From positions 1,268,501 through 1,332,500 of the forward strand of contig NZ_BNBE01000003.1 in assembly GCF_014654895.1 (NCBI RefSeq): a DNA stretch of 64,000 nucleotides. The letters run 5' to 3'. This document shows, in pieces, positions 1-8,044 of this stretch. Numbering within the stretch: the stretch's first letter is position 1; each line of letters begins with the position of its first letter. The position numbers and the translations under genes are program-made. The notes beneath the pieces are model-generated. The model had not been told where the DNA came from. It saw only the letters and a program-made list of their open reading frames with translations, and made no database searches. This DNA comes from Streptomyces filamentosus. GTDB lineage: Bacteria; Actinomycetota; Actinomycetes; Streptomycetales; Streptomycetaceae.

Positions 1-523
1 CGCCGAGCGCGGGCAGTCCGCTGCCGCCTGCCGGGGACGGTGTGATCCAGGTGCCGGAGGCGTCGATGACGGCGCGGGCGAAGAGGCGCTCCTCACGGCC
101 GTCGGCGTGGGCGACGTGTACGACGAACGGCTGGGCCTCGCGGTCGGCGTCCACGATCCGGTCCCGGCCGGTGCGTGAGACACCGGTGACGGTGGCGCCG
201 GTGCGGACACGGTCGCCGAGGACGTCGGCGAGCGGCTGCAGGTAGAGCTCGGCCCAGTCGCCGCCGGAGGGGTAGGTGGCCGGGTCGGGGCGGGTCCAGC
301 CGGTGGGGGCCAGGAGCTTTTCGGCGGCGGGGTCGACGACCTCGCCCCAGGTGGAAAACAGGCGCACGTGCGACCACTCGCGTACCGCGGCGCCGGCGGT
401 GGGCCCGGCTTCGAGGACCATGGGTTCGATGCCTTGGTCGATGAGGTGGGCGGCGGCGGCCAGGCCGGCGGGTCCGGCCCCGATCACGACGACGGGCAGC
501 TCGGTGGTGGCGGGCGCGTTCAC
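1..523 (-). CDS. FAD-dependent oxidoreductase (partial, 3' end outside window)
   Basis: A flavoprotein cut by the window edge; about 174 N-terminal residues are present. The protein opens with a Rossmann FAD-binding motif (VVVIGAGPAGLAA, about residues 11-23) followed by VLEAG at the end of the second strand. The start is a GTG at 523 with AAGGAG seven bases upstream. It diverges from the flavoprotein gene at 634, and the shared intergenic region carries the same palindromic core as the arsR operator at 1728-1761. This suggests ArsR control. Flavoproteins of this type occur in actinobacterial ars loci (ArsO-like). The substrate is unknown, and without the C-terminus a thioredoxin-reductase-like enzyme cannot be excluded. 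Confidence 0.8.
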   Translation of the reverse strand, partial: MNAPATTELPVVVIGAGPAGLAAAAHLIDQGIEPMVLEAGPTAGAAVREWSHVRLFSTWGEVVDPAAEKLLAPTGWTRPDPATYPSGGDWAELYLQPLADVLGDRVRTGATVTGVSRTGRDRIVDADREAQPFVVHVAHADGREERLFARAVIDASGTWITPSPAGGSGLPALG

Positions 524-583
524 GGCGACTCCTTGCGTGTTTCGACATCCGTCGATGGCTTGCGCGGCCCAGCGTGACACCTG

Positions 584-617
584 TATTGATAAACGTCAAC
601 ATAGACGTTCATTGAAT
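584..617. promoter_or_regulatory. ArsR-type operator between divergent flavoprotein genes
   Basis: An imperfect inverted repeat is centred on GTC-AACATA-GAC (595-606). Exactly the same 12-base core sits in the operator in front of arsR at 1739-1750. A further half-site-like string (TTCGACATCCGTC) lies at about 541-553. Binding by the neighbouring ArsR is inferred from the shared core. Confidence 0.6.
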
Positions 618-633
618 CAAGGGGGGTGCGCTG

Positions 634-1728
634 GTGGAGCACATCGACGTTGCCGTGATCGACGTTGCCGTGATCGGCGGCGGCCAGTCCGGCCTCGCCA
701 CCGTCCACGCGCTGCTGCGGCGCGGGCTGCGGCCGGTGGTGCTGGAGGCGTCCGACCGTGCGGCCGGGTCGTGGCCGCACTACTACGACAGCCTCACGCT
801 GTTCTCGCCCGCCCGGTACAGCTCCCTGCCTGGGATGCCGTTTCCCGGAGCCGACCGTGACCGCTACCCGCATCGCGACGAGGTCGTCGCCTACCTCACC
901 GCCTACGCCGACCGCCTGGACGCCGAGATCCGCACCAACTGCCGCGTCACCGCGGTCCGCCGCGCCGGCAGGGCTTTCGAGGTGGAGCTGGAGGGCGGCG
1001 GCCGGCTGTCCGGGCGGGCCGTCGTGGCGGCCTCCGGGACGTTCGGCCGACCGCACCGGCCCGCGCTGCCGGGCCTGGAAGGGTACGCCGGGCAGGTGCT
1101 GCACGCCGCCGACTACCGCAGCCCGGCCCCGTTCACCGGCCGCCGGGTGGTCGTGGTCGGGGCCGGGAACTCCGCGGTGCAGATCGCCGCCGAGCTCGCC
1201 GCCGCGGCACGGGTCACGCTCGCCACCCGCGCCCCGGTGAAGTTCGCGGCCCAGCGCATCCTCGGCCGCGACCTGCACTTCTGGACGGCCCGCACCGGCC
1301 TGGATGCCGCACCTCTCGGCCGGCTCCTTGCGCGCCCGCCGGCGTAGCCGGTCCTCGACGACGGTCGCTACCGGGCCGCCCTGGCCGCCGGCCGACCCGA
1401 CCGGCGGCCGCTGTTCACCGGCGCGGCCGGGTCCAAGCTCGTCTGGCCGGACGGGGAGCGGGAGGAGGTCGACGCGATCGTGCTCGCCACCGGCTACCGC
1501 CCCGACCTGCCCTACCTCGCCACTCTCCACGGCGCTCTCGACGCCGACGGGAACCCCCGGCACCGTGACGGCCTCGCCACCGGCGTACCGGGGCTGGCGT
1601 ACGTCGGGCTGGAATGGCAGCGCAGCCTGTCGTCGAACTCGCTGCGCGGCGTCGGCCGGGACGCGGACCGCGTCGCCCGGAACCTGGCCGCCCACCTCGC
1701 GCGCCGGTGGCGGACCTCCCCGTACTGA
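634..1728 (+). pseudogene. ArsO-like flavin monooxygenase interrupted by an in-frame TAG
   Basis: This reading frame encodes a flavin-dependent monooxygenase-like protein of about 364 residues with two Rossmann motifs: VIGGGQSGLA near the N-terminus and VVVVGAGNSAVQIA near residue 175. One TAG at 1345-1347 splits it. The frame continues directly behind the stop with typical C-terminal sequence (AIVLATGYRPDLPYL and LSSNSLRGVGRDA), so upstream and downstream parts belong to one gene. A single C-to-T change in a CAG codon would explain the stop. Near the start, 15 bases coding for IDVAV are tandemly duplicated (643-672). The GTG start at 634 follows an AAGGGGGG purine run. It may be a true pseudogene, a sequencing error, or two separately translated parts. 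The intact arsO-like gene at 9981-11045 is a homologue. Confidence 0.75.
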
Positions 1729-1761
1729 TTCGACATGTGTCAACATAGACGCATGTCGAAT
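1728..1761. promoter_or_regulatory. ArsR operator overlapping the arsR start
   Basis: The inverted repeat ATTCGACATGTGTC (1728-1741) / GACGCATGTCGAAT (1748-1761) matches at 13 of 14 positions, with a 6-base centre AACATA. The right arm covers the arsR start codon at 1753, so binding would block its own gene. The core is shared with the site at 584-617. Confidence 0.7.
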
Positions 1762-2124
1762 GCGAAGGTGCTGCCGCTGCTCGAGGCCGACGGTCAGGGT
1801 GTGGTGCCGTGTTGCCCGCCGCTGACCGAGCGCCCGATGACCGCCGCCGAGGCCGAGACGGCCGCGCGGATGTTCAAGGCGCTCGGTGACCCGGTGCGGC
1901 TGCGGCTGTTCTCCGCCGTGGCCTCGCACGACGGCGGGGAGGCGTGCGTGTGCGACATCTCCGACGTCGGCGTCTCCCAGCCGACCGTCTCCCACCACCT
2001 GAAGAAGCTGAAGGAGGCCGGGCTGCTCACCTCCGAGCGGCGCGGCACCTGGGTCTATTACCGGGTCGAGCCGTCGGTGCTCGCAGCGATGGGCAAGCTG
2101 CTGACGCTACCCGCCGCAGCCTGA
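1753..2124 (+). CDS. arsR: ArsR-family arsenic-sensing repressor
   Basis: A 123-residue winged-helix repressor of the ArsR/SmtB family that would leave its operator when As(III) or Sb(III) binds. The core FKALGDPVRLRLFSAVAS and the recognition helix QPTVSHHLKKLKEAGLL are typical. Likely metal-binding cysteines are the adjacent CC in VVPCCPPL near the N-terminus and the CVCDISD motif before the recognition helix, resembling the ELCVCDL metal site of the family. The ATG at 1753 was chosen because it lies inside the palindromic operator and starts the conserved protein; a slightly longer in-frame start at 1735 would run through the operator. It probably controls the flavoprotein genes upstream and the permease downstream. 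Confidence 0.88.
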   Translation: MSNAKVLPLLEADGQGVVPCCPPLTERPMTAAEAETAARMFKALGDPVRLRLFSAVASHDGGEACVCDISDVGVSQPTVSHHLKKLKEAGLLTSERRGTWVYYRVEPSVLAAMGKLLTLPAAA

Positions 2125-2368
2125 CGGCCCGCAGACGCGCACGGGCGGGACACCGTCGCGGCGTCCCGCGCGACGGCAGCTTCGTCGAGCGCCGCAGCCC
2201 AGCGGTCGATGCTGATGCTGGGAGGTCTGGACGAAGCCTCGGCGGACCTGCGGTGCCTTCGCCCGAAGAGATGGCCGCACCGTAGCGGGCGAGGCGGCTG
2301 CCAGCGAAGATGCCCGTCATGCCACTGATCAGAGCCCTGTCCCGCTGCGCGCGACGCTTTCGGCACCC

Positions 2369-3133
2369 TTGGTGTTCGGCGCGGGAGGAGCCATCGGAGT
2401 GCTGGGCGGAATGATCGGGCTGGGCGGGGCGGAGTTCCGCCTGCCCCTGCTCATCAGCCTGTTCGGATTCGCGGCGCTCTCGGCCGTCATCCTGAACAAG
2501 GCGATGAGCCTGGTTGTGGTCCTGGTCGCGCTGCCGGCCCGCCTGGCCGCGGTCCCGGCAGCCGAGGTAGCCGCACGGTGGCCGATCACGGTCAACCTGC
2601 TGGCTGGCAGCCTGCTCGGTGCATGGGCCGGAGCGAGCTGGGCGGTGCGCATGCGCAGCTCCACCCTCTACAAGGTGCTGGCGGTGCTGATGGTGCTGAT
2701 GACGGCCGCCTTGGTGGTCACCCACACCACCGCCTTGGACGCGCTCGCCCTGCCGCTGTGGGCCCAGGTGCCCGCCGGCGTCGTCGCCGGGTTCGGCATC
2801 GGCGTGGTCGCCGCGATCATGGGTGTGGCCGGAGGCGAGCTGCTGATCCCGACGATCGTGCTGCTGTTCGGCCAGGACATCAAGACCGCCGGAAGCCTCT
2901 CCCTGCTGGTCTCCCTGCCGACCATGCTGGTCGCGTTCGCCCGCTACAGCCGCGACGGCAGTTTCGCCGTCCTCGGCACCAACCTCCGCTTCACCGCCAC
3001 CATGGCCGCGGGCTCCATCGCCGGCGCCGTGCTGGGCGGCCTGCTCCTCGGAGTCTTCCCCGACCTGGTCCTCATCCCCCTCCTGGCCGTGATCTTGCTC
3101 GCCTCCGCGTTCAAGCTCGCCCGCCACGACTGA
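2369..3133 (+). CDS. TauE/SafE-family membrane permease
   Basis: An integral membrane protein of about 254 residues with seven to eight hydrophobic segments. It shows the glycine-rich repeat of the TauE/SafE (DUF81) anion exporter family twice: GVLGGMIGLGGAEFRLPLL near the N-terminus and GVVAAIMGVAGGELLIP around residue 150. Its position between arsR and a MerR regulator suggests a role in exporting an oxyanion or sulfur compound linked to metal stress, but the substrate is not shown. The start is unresolved. The frame is open well upstream of the TTG at 2369 without an obvious ATG or GTG, and an ATG at about 2325 is in another frame, so a non-standard start or an N-terminal frameshift is possible. 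Confidence 0.75.
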   Translation: MVFGAGGAIGVLGGMIGLGGAEFRLPLLISLFGFAALSAVILNKAMSLVVVLVALPARLAAVPAAEVAARWPITVNLLAGSLLGAWAGASWAVRMRSSTLYKVLAVLMVLMTAALVVTHTTALDALALPLWAQVPAGVVAGFGIGVVAAIMGVAGGELLIPTIVLLFGQDIKTAGSLSLLVSLPTMLVAFARYSRDGSFAVLGTNLRFTATMAAGSIAGAVLGGLLLGVFPDLVLIPLLAVILLASAFKLARHD

Positions 3134-3192
3134 ACGGCGGCGGGCGAAGGGCAGCGCACCCTCCTCCTGCGGGGCGGGGCGAGGTCCAGCGC

Positions 3193-3224
3193 TTGACCTT
3201 CGAGTCGGGTCGAAGGTTTACCGT
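3193..3224 (+). promoter_or_regulatory. MerR-type promoter/operator
   Basis: A TTGACC -35 (3193-3198) and TACCGT -10 (3219-3224) are separated by 20 bases, the long spacer characteristic of MerR-activated promoters. The perfect inverted repeat ACCTTCGA / TCGAAGGT (3196-3217) lies between them. Transcription would start very close to the GTG of the MerR gene at 3232. Confidence 0.75.
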
Positions 3225-3231
3225 CGGTGGC

Positions 3232-4008
3232 GTGACGACCTACCGCATCTCGCAGCTGGCCGAGCGCTCCGGCGTCCCGGCCACGACGCTGCGCTTCTAC
3301 GAGGACGCCGGGCTGCTGCCCGCCGACCGGACACCGTCCGGGTACCGGATGTACGGCGAGGACGCGGTGGAGCGCCTGGCCTTCATCTCCTCGGCCAAGC
3401 TCCTGGGCCTGGCCCTGGAGGAGATCCGCGAACTCCTCGACGTCCGCGAGGAGGGGGTGTGCGCGTCGGTGCGGGCGCGGATGCTGCCGCTGGTCGCGGA
3501 CCGGATCGCCGAGACCGACGGCCGCATCGCCGAACTGCGCGCGTTCTGCGCCCACCTGGCCGGTGTCCACGCCGAGCTCTCGGGCCCGGCCCCGGCCGGG
3601 GCGTGCGGTCCGGAGTGCGGCTGCACCACGACCGGCACGCCGGCGGCGGCCGGACCGGTGCCGATCGAGCTGTCCCCGACCCGCCGCACTCCGGCCGCTG
3701 AGGCGTGGCGGGAGGTCCCGGTCGCCTGCACGCTGGGCGGAGCCGAGCTGGACGAGCGCACCGAGCAGTGGCGGGCCCTGGCCGGCAAGGCCGAGCGCCG
3801 CGAAGAGATCCCCGACGGCCTGAAGTTGTCCTTCCCGGCCGGCGCCGAGCTCGCCGGCGAGCTCGCGGCGCTCGCCGCGGCGGAACAGGGCTGCTGCGCG
3901 TTCTTCGACTTCACCCTGCACCTGACCCCGACCGCGCTCCAGCTGGAAGTGCGGGCCCCCGAGGCCGCCGCCGGGATGCTGGCCGACCTCTTCGGAGCCG
4001 CCGCATGA
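3232..4008 (+). CDS. MerR-family regulator with a C-terminal extra domain
   Basis: The N-terminal 130 residues are a MerR regulator: HTH (ISQLAERSGVPATTLRFYEDAGLLP), wing, then a dimerisation helix. A cysteine-rich linker follows (GACGPECGC, about residue 125). The C-terminal part of about 110 residues is unusual for MerR. It contains ELDERTEQWRAL and a conserved-looking EQGCCAFFDFTLHL segment, perhaps an effector-binding domain using the paired cysteines. The GTG at 3232 lies just behind a MerR-type promoter, implying autoregulation. The gene overlaps the next gene by ATGA. The metal sensed cannot be read from sequence; the downstream CC-motif membrane protein and arsenic permease suggest mercury or arsenic. 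Confidence 0.8.
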   Translation: MTTYRISQLAERSGVPATTLRFYEDAGLLPADRTPSGYRMYGEDAVERLAFISSAKLLGLALEEIRELLDVREEGVCASVRARMLPLVADRIAETDGRIAELRAFCAHLAGVHAELSGPAPAGACGPECGCTTTGTPAAAGPVPIELSPTRRTPAAEAWREVPVACTLGGAELDERTEQWRALAGKAERREEIPDGLKLSFPAGAELAGELAALAAAEQGCCAFFDFTLHLTPTALQLEVRAPEAAAGMLADLFGAAA

Positions 4009-4316
4009 CCACCACGTCCTCTCCCCGTCGGTCCCGCCCTTGGGGCACGCTCGGCGCCGGCGCGGCCGCGGTCGCCGCCTGCGCGGTGTGCTGCGCGGGC
4101 CCGGTCCTGGCCGTCCTCGGCTCCGTCGGCGTCGCCTCCGCGATCGGCGCGCTGTGGATGCCCGCCCTGACAGTGCTCGCCGTGGCCGCCGGGCTCGGCT
4201 TCCTCCTCGTACGGCATCGGCGCCGCACGACGTCCTGCCGAACGGTCCCGGCCCGGGCCGACCTCGGCATGCCCACCCTCGGCCCGCCGCCGGAGGACGG
4301 CAAGGCCGCCCGCTGA
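4005..4316 (+). CDS. Small membrane protein with a Cys-Cys transport motif
   Basis: A 103-residue protein with two hydrophobic helices (about residues 15-37 and 45-67) separated by a short turn. The first helix contains ACAVCCAGPVLA, reminiscent of the paired cysteines in the first helix of MerT-type mercuric-ion transporters. The tail is basic and then hydrophilic. The start codon overlaps the stop of the MerR gene (ATGA), so the two are co-translated and the regulator probably controls it. It is too short to be a full MerT. I read it as a metal-binding membrane accessory protein of uncertain substrate. Confidence 0.65.
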   Translation: MTTTSSPRRSRPWGTLGAGAAAVAACAVCCAGPVLAVLGSVGVASAIGALWMPALTVLAVAAGLGFLLVRHRRRTTSCRTVPARADLGMPTLGPPPEDGKAAR

Positions 4317-4410
4317 GCAGGACCGCCGGCCAGGCCCCGCACAGGGTCTGTGAGGATGAACCGTCCGGCCCGCCATGGGGCGGCCGGCACCGTATGAAGG
4401 AGCAGTTCGG

Positions 4411-5412
4411 GTGTCGCAGCAGGGACCGCAGGGCCTGGTCGAGCGGATGGAACACCACCAGGTCACGGTCTACCTGGCAGCACTTGCCGGCGGCGGCCTC
4501 CTCGGCTGGGCGGCCCCCGGCCTCGGCCCAGGGCTGGAGCACGCGATCAATCCGGTCCTCGGGGCGCTGCTGTTCGTCACCTTCCTCCAGGTCCCGGCCG
4601 CCGAACTGGTCCGCTCGCTGCGGGACGGACGGTTCCTGTCCGCGGCGGCGGTGGTCAACTTCGCGGTGGTGCCGCTGGTCGTCGCCGCGATGTACGTCCT
4701 CCTCCCGGCCGACCAGGCCGTGCGCCTGGGCGTGCTGCTGGTGCTGCTGTGCCCGTGCGTGGACTACGTCATCGTCTTCTCCGGCCTCGCCGGCGGCTCC
4801 AGCCGCCGCCTGCTGGCCGCCACCCCGGTCCTCCTGGTCGCGCAGATGCTGCTGCTGCCGGGGTTCCTCTACCTGTTCATGGGCTCCGAGCTCGCCGACG
4901 TCGTCGAGGTCGGCCCGTTCCTCGAGGCGTTCCTCACCCTGATCGTCATCCCGCTCGCCCTCGCCTGGGCCCTCCAGGCATGGGCCGCCCGCCACCCGGC
5001 CAGGCAGAAGGTCTTCGGCGCGGCGACCACCACGATGGTCCCGCTGATGGCCGCGACCCTCCTGACCGTGGTGGCCTCCCAGGTCCCCAAGCTCGGCGAC
5101 AGCCTCGGCGACGTCGCCGCCGTCGTCCCGTTCTTCGTGCTGTTCCTCATCGTGATGGCGTTCGCCGGGAAGGCCGTAGCCCGACTCTTCCGCCTCGACG
5201 CCCCCGCGGGGAGGGCGATCGTCTTCACCGGCGCGACCCGCAACTCCCTCGTCGTCCTCCCCCTGGCCCTGGCCCTGCCCGACTCCCTCGCCGTCGCCTC
5301 CCTCGTCGTGGTCACCCAGACCCTCGTCGAGGTCCTCGGCATGGTCGCCTACGTACGTCTCCTCCCTCGCCTGGTGCCCGAGGAAGAGCAGACCGAAGCC
5401 GCCTCCCGCTGA
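4411..5412 (+). CDS. Arsenic resistance permease (bile acid:sodium symporter/ACR3-like superfamily)
   Basis: A 333-residue polytopic membrane protein with about ten hydrophobic helices. The segment LLVLLCPCVDYVIVFSGLAGG carries a cysteine in the middle of a helix, as in ACR3-type arsenite exporters, and a second conserved segment near residue 255 (IVFTGATRNSLVVLPLALALP) fits the bile acid:sodium symporter fold. It would export arsenite or a related species. The GTG at 4411 was chosen because AAGGAG lies eight bases upstream. The gene follows the MerR gene and the CC-motif membrane protein and probably belongs to the same transcript. It is distinct from the canonical ACR3 at 11042-12139. Confidence 0.75.
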   Translation: MSQQGPQGLVERMEHHQVTVYLAALAGGGLLGWAAPGLGPGLEHAINPVLGALLFVTFLQVPAAELVRSLRDGRFLSAAAVVNFAVVPLVVAAMYVLLPADQAVRLGVLLVLLCPCVDYVIVFSGLAGGSSRRLLAATPVLLVAQMLLLPGFLYLFMGSELADVVEVGPFLEAFLTLIVIPLALAWALQAWAARHPARQKVFGAATTTMVPLMAATLLTVVASQVPKLGDSLGDVAAVVPFFVLFLIVMAFAGKAVARLFRLDAPAGRAIVFTGATRNSLVVLPLALALPDSLAVASLVVVTQTLVEVLGMVAYVRLLPRLVPEEEQTEAASR

Positions 5413-5429
5413 CCGCCCGCTCCTCACCG

Positions 5430-5700
5430 GGCAGCTTCACAGTCCGGTCGGAGTGCGCGGTGGTGACGTAGCACATGGCGGCGCCGTTGCTCGGGCCTAA
5501 CAGGCGCATGAGGTGGAGAGGGCGTGCTGTCGGGCCTCGAAGAGGATCCGGTGCGGGCGGACCAGCTGCATCGTCAACCCGGCGCGAGTGAAGGTGCGAT
5601 GGATGGCTCTGTTCGCGAGTGAGAATCGACAGCACCTTGGTCAGGTCCGCGGTGAGGACCAACGGCCAGTGCCGGCGCCAGCCACGGCCCCAAGCACTCC
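5430..5700 (-). pseudogene. Decayed 3' end of a recombinase-like gene (relic B)
   Basis: Read on the minus strand, this intergenic stretch encodes frameshifted pieces such as LTMQLVRPHRILFEAR, then LHLMRLLGPSNGAAMCYV and TTAHSDR. They align end to end with the C-terminus of the intact protein at 14680-17016 (GLRQDRILNEA, LKLMRLFGITEKTAMHYV, GVAHPEK). At least one frameshift separates the two pieces. It is therefore a relic of a second copy of that gene, in the same orientation, directly behind the arsenic permease. Confidence 0.65.
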
Positions 5701-5758
5701 AAGCGTCGCGACCAGACTGCTCGGGTGGCGGCACTGACCTGGGCCCATGGCGGCGCTC

Positions 5759-6721
5759 CTACCGGGCCGGTGCGCTCATGAGCGGGCCGAAGATGTCCGC
5801 GCCGAGGCGTTCGGCCTCGGCCTGGTCCAGGACGGCGCCGCTGAGGTCGGCCTGCTGGCAGCTCCACTGCTCAGCGGTGGCGCGGGTGGTGAAGAAGCGC
5901 AGGTAGCCGCAGCACACGGCGGCGGCCGGGCCGGTGCCGGGGCGGGCGCAGTAGTAGACCACCGCGGTCGCCGGCTGCCAGGTGGTCTTCCCGCTGGTGA
6001 ACTCCACACGGACGGGCTCGCCAGTGACCGGGTCGGTGGAGGTGATGAGGGCGTCGGTGTCGAGCATGACGGGGATTCCGAGCGCGTCGATCGCGCACAT
6101 CGACCACACCGTCGGCCCGTCTGCGATCTGCACGGCGTGCTCGGTGGGGACGGCGGAGAACGGGTAGGCAGCCTGGATATGCCCGGCGTCGTCCAGCGTC
6201 AGGAAGTCCTCGGAGGCAAGCTCGGCGAGGACCTCGGCAGCCGGCACGCCGAAGGGCACGGCCGCCGACTCCATCTCGGCCGGCGCGGGTGGGGCGCCGG
6301 TGGTGGCGAAGGACCGCAGGACAGCCTGCTGCACCGCTCGCAGACCACCCTCGGGCGGGGCGAGACGGCCCTGCCCGGCCCGTCCGGCCGCCCGGCCCGC
6401 ACCGCCAGTGGCGGGAGTGCCGAGCACCCGCCGCAGCTCCTCGACGGAGGGTGCTCCGCCGATCCGGCCGTTGGCACCAACGTAGAGCCGGCAGGAGATG
6501 GTGGCCGCAGTGCCCGGCTCGGCGAACGGGTCACGGCCGTCGACCAGCAGCGTCGGCGAGCCGTGCATGCCCCGGCGTTCGGCCTCCGCCGGGTCGGCGA
6601 CCACGCGCTCGGCGAGCTCCACATCGGTGCGGCCCGCCAGGGCGAGCTCCAGCCGCTCCTTGAGCACCGGGCCGTTCGGGCAGTCCGGAACGATCAGCAT
6701 CTCCACGCGCATCAGCGCCAC
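5759..6721 (-). CDS. MerB-like (alkylmercury lyase family) protein with an N-terminal thioredoxin-like domain
   Basis: A 320-residue protein in two parts. Residues 1-100 look like a small thioredoxin-like domain (MLIVPDCPNGPVLKERL, then GSPTLLVDGRDPF). Residues of about 130-320 resemble the alkylmercury lyase MerB: WSMCAIDALGIPVML supplies the Cys and Asp of the CxxD pair known as Cys96 and Asp99 in E. coli MerB, and YYCARPG followed by CCGYLRFF may supply the third catalytic cysteine. The family cleaves carbon-mercury bonds, and in an ars setting a related organometal could be the substrate. It is divergent from a MerR gene and is driven by a MerR-type promoter with a 20-base spacer. Starts at 6721 or 6712 are both possible. 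Confidence 0.7.
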   Translation of the reverse strand: MALMRVEMLIVPDCPNGPVLKERLELALAGRTDVELAERVVADPAEAERRGMHGSPTLLVDGRDPFAEPGTAATISCRLYVGANGRIGGAPSVEELRRVLGTPATGGAGRAAGRAGQGRLAPPEGGLRAVQQAVLRSFATTGAPPAPAEMESAAVPFGVPAAEVLAELASEDFLTLDDAGHIQAAYPFSAVPTEHAVQIADGPTVWSMCAIDALGIPVMLDTDALITSTDPVTGEPVRVEFTSGKTTWQPATAVVYYCARPGTGPAAAVCCGYLRFFTTRATAEQWSCQQADLSGAVLDQAEAERLGADIFGPLMSAPAR

Positions 6722-6739
6722 CTCCAGGTCACACGCCGC

Positions 6740-6771
6740 ACGCTAGACCTTCCACTGCACTAGAAGGTCAA
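6740..6771 (-). promoter_or_regulatory. MerR-type promoter/operator of the merB-like gene
   Basis: On the minus strand TTGACC (6771-6766) and TAGCGT (6745-6740) are 20 bases apart, as in MerR-activated promoters. The perfect inverted repeat GACCTTC / GAAGGTC (6746-6752 and 6763-6769) lies inside. It controls the merB-like gene and sits 17 bases before the divergent MerR gene. Confidence 0.75.
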
Positions 6772-6787
6772 GGGCTAGCGTGGAGGT

Positions 6788-7186
6788 ATGCGCATCGGAG
6801 CCCTCGCCACCGCCACCGGCACCACCACCAAGACCCTGCGCTTCTACGAGCAGGCCGGGCTGCTGACGGACCCGCCCCGCACCCCGGGCGGCTACCGCGA
6901 CTACCCGGCCCACACCACGGCCCGGGTCGACTTCATCCGCTCCGCCCAGGCCGCCGGTCTCAGCCTCGCCGAAATCCGCGACGTCCTCGCGATCCGCGAC
7001 GGCGGCCAGCCGCCCTGCACACACGTCACCACCCTCCTCGGCCGACACCTCGCCGATGTCGAGCGCCGCATCGCCGAACTGGAGACAACCCGCGCCATGC
7101 TCCGCGAGCTGACCCGCACCGCCTCCACGATCGCCCCCGAGACCTGCACCGAAGGCGACATCTGCCGCATCCTCGCTGCCGACTGA
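6788..7186 (+). CDS. MerR-family metal-responsive regulator
   Basis: A 132-residue MerR regulator: HTH (IGALATATGTTTKTLRFYEQAGLL), wing with GGYRDYP, dimerisation helix HVTTLLGRHLADVERRIAELE. Cysteines at PPCTHV (about residue 77) and ETCTEGDIC near the C-terminus are spaced like the metal ligands of MerR/ZntR-type sensors. It is divergent from the merB-like gene and would activate it through the promoter at 6740-6771. The pair forms a self-contained cassette flanked on both sides by recombinase relics. Confidence 0.85.
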   Translation: MRIGALATATGTTTKTLRFYEQAGLLTDPPRTPGGYRDYPAHTTARVDFIRSAQAAGLSLAEIRDVLAIRDGGQPPCTHVTTLLGRHLADVERRIAELETTRAMLRELTRTASTIAPETCTEGDICRILAAD

Positions 7187-7229
7187 GCTGAACGCTGCCC
7201 GCCGACGCTGTCCGAACCCATGAACATTT

Positions 7230-7495
7230 CGAATCCGGCACGCCGCCAGCCGCCTCCCAAACTCATGGACAGGCGCTGCCCGTTTCTCGTGAACAGAGCC
7301 ATGCGATGGAGCACGGTGTCGATCACGGGCCGGTGGAGGGATGTCGGGCGCTAACTGCTGCGAGACGAACAAGTGTGGGTTGATGGCCGCCGGCCAGCGC
7401 CGGTGGCGTCCGGTGACCCGGTCGGCGACCTGCGGGTGCGTGAGGTCCTTCAGCAGGACGACGTGGGGCAGCAGGCCGGCCCCTGTGGACAGGGC
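7230..7495 (-). pseudogene. Decayed fragment of a recombinase-like gene (relic A)
   Basis: On the minus strand this gap encodes DLTHPQVADRVTGRH, then RRWPAAINPHLFVSQQ, and, after a frameshift, HRPVIDTVLHR. These align in order with the intact protein at 14680-17016 (EFTHGLAAEWLTYRH, RRWPASTNPHLLVSQR, HPPVSMTMLHR). The match is collinear and in the same orientation, so this is a broken copy. No intact gene is present between 7187 and 7570. Confidence 0.7.
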
Positions 7496-7570
7496 TTCTG
7501 CAACATCACCCGGTACGCCTGCGGGAGGCCGGGCCTGCCGGTGGGGGCACAGGCGGGCCGCCCACTGCGG

Positions 7571-7981
7571 TCAGTGACTGCGCGGTTCGTGCTCGGGCAG
7601 CCGAGCGCGCAGCGTGGCGGCGAAGTCCTCCGCGCGGGAGAGCTGAGTGCGGAGCTTGTCCACCTGCTCGGCCGCGGCCTGCTCGTACGCGCGTACGCGC
7701 TCCAGGAGTGCTTCGCGCTCGGTGGCGTCGAGGCCGGGGCCGTCGTCGAGGCGGTCGGTGGCGTCGAGCAGGTCACGCATCTGGTCCAGAGTGAAGCCGA
7801 GGGGCTTCATGCGGCGGATGACCATGAGCCGGGCAACGTCCATCTCGGTGTAGAGGCGGAAGCCGCCCTGGGAGCGGGCAGAGGGGGTGACCAGGCCGGT
7901 CTCCTCGTAGTGCCGGATGGTGCGCAGGGACAGCTCGGTGCGCGCGGCTACCTCGCCGATCTGCATGTGCTTGCCGTCCAC
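7571..7981 (-). CDS. MerR-family regulator next to sulP
   Basis: A 136-residue MerR protein: HTH (IGEVAARTELSLRTIRHYEETGLV), wing (GGFRLYTEMDVARLMVIRRMKPLGFTLDQMRDLLD), then a long coiled-coil dimerisation helix (residues 80-128) without metal-binding cysteines. It is divergent from the sulP-family transporter gene, and a palindrome resembling a MerR-family operator lies between them at 8045-8064. I infer that it regulates the transporter. The start is ATG 7981, with a second Met five codons later. Confidence 0.85.
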   Translation of the reverse strand: MDGKHMQIGEVAARTELSLRTIRHYEETGLVTPSARSQGGFRLYTEMDVARLMVIRRMKPLGFTLDQMRDLLDATDRLDDGPGLDATEREALLERVRAYEQAAAEQVDKLRTQLSRAEDFAATLRARLPEHEPRSH

Positions 7982-8044
7982 GTCCGCGCTCCTGGCCCTT
8001 CGCCTTCGGTCATGGCAGCCACCCCTGCCGGAACCCGCCGAACC

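Noticed and set aside
2944..5427. A very long open frame (over 800 codons) antisense to the MerR and arsenic permease genes
   Set aside because: It is a GC-rich shadow frame: composition is repetitive Gly/Arg/Glu/Asp, it has no domain, and the opposite strand carries recognisable genes.
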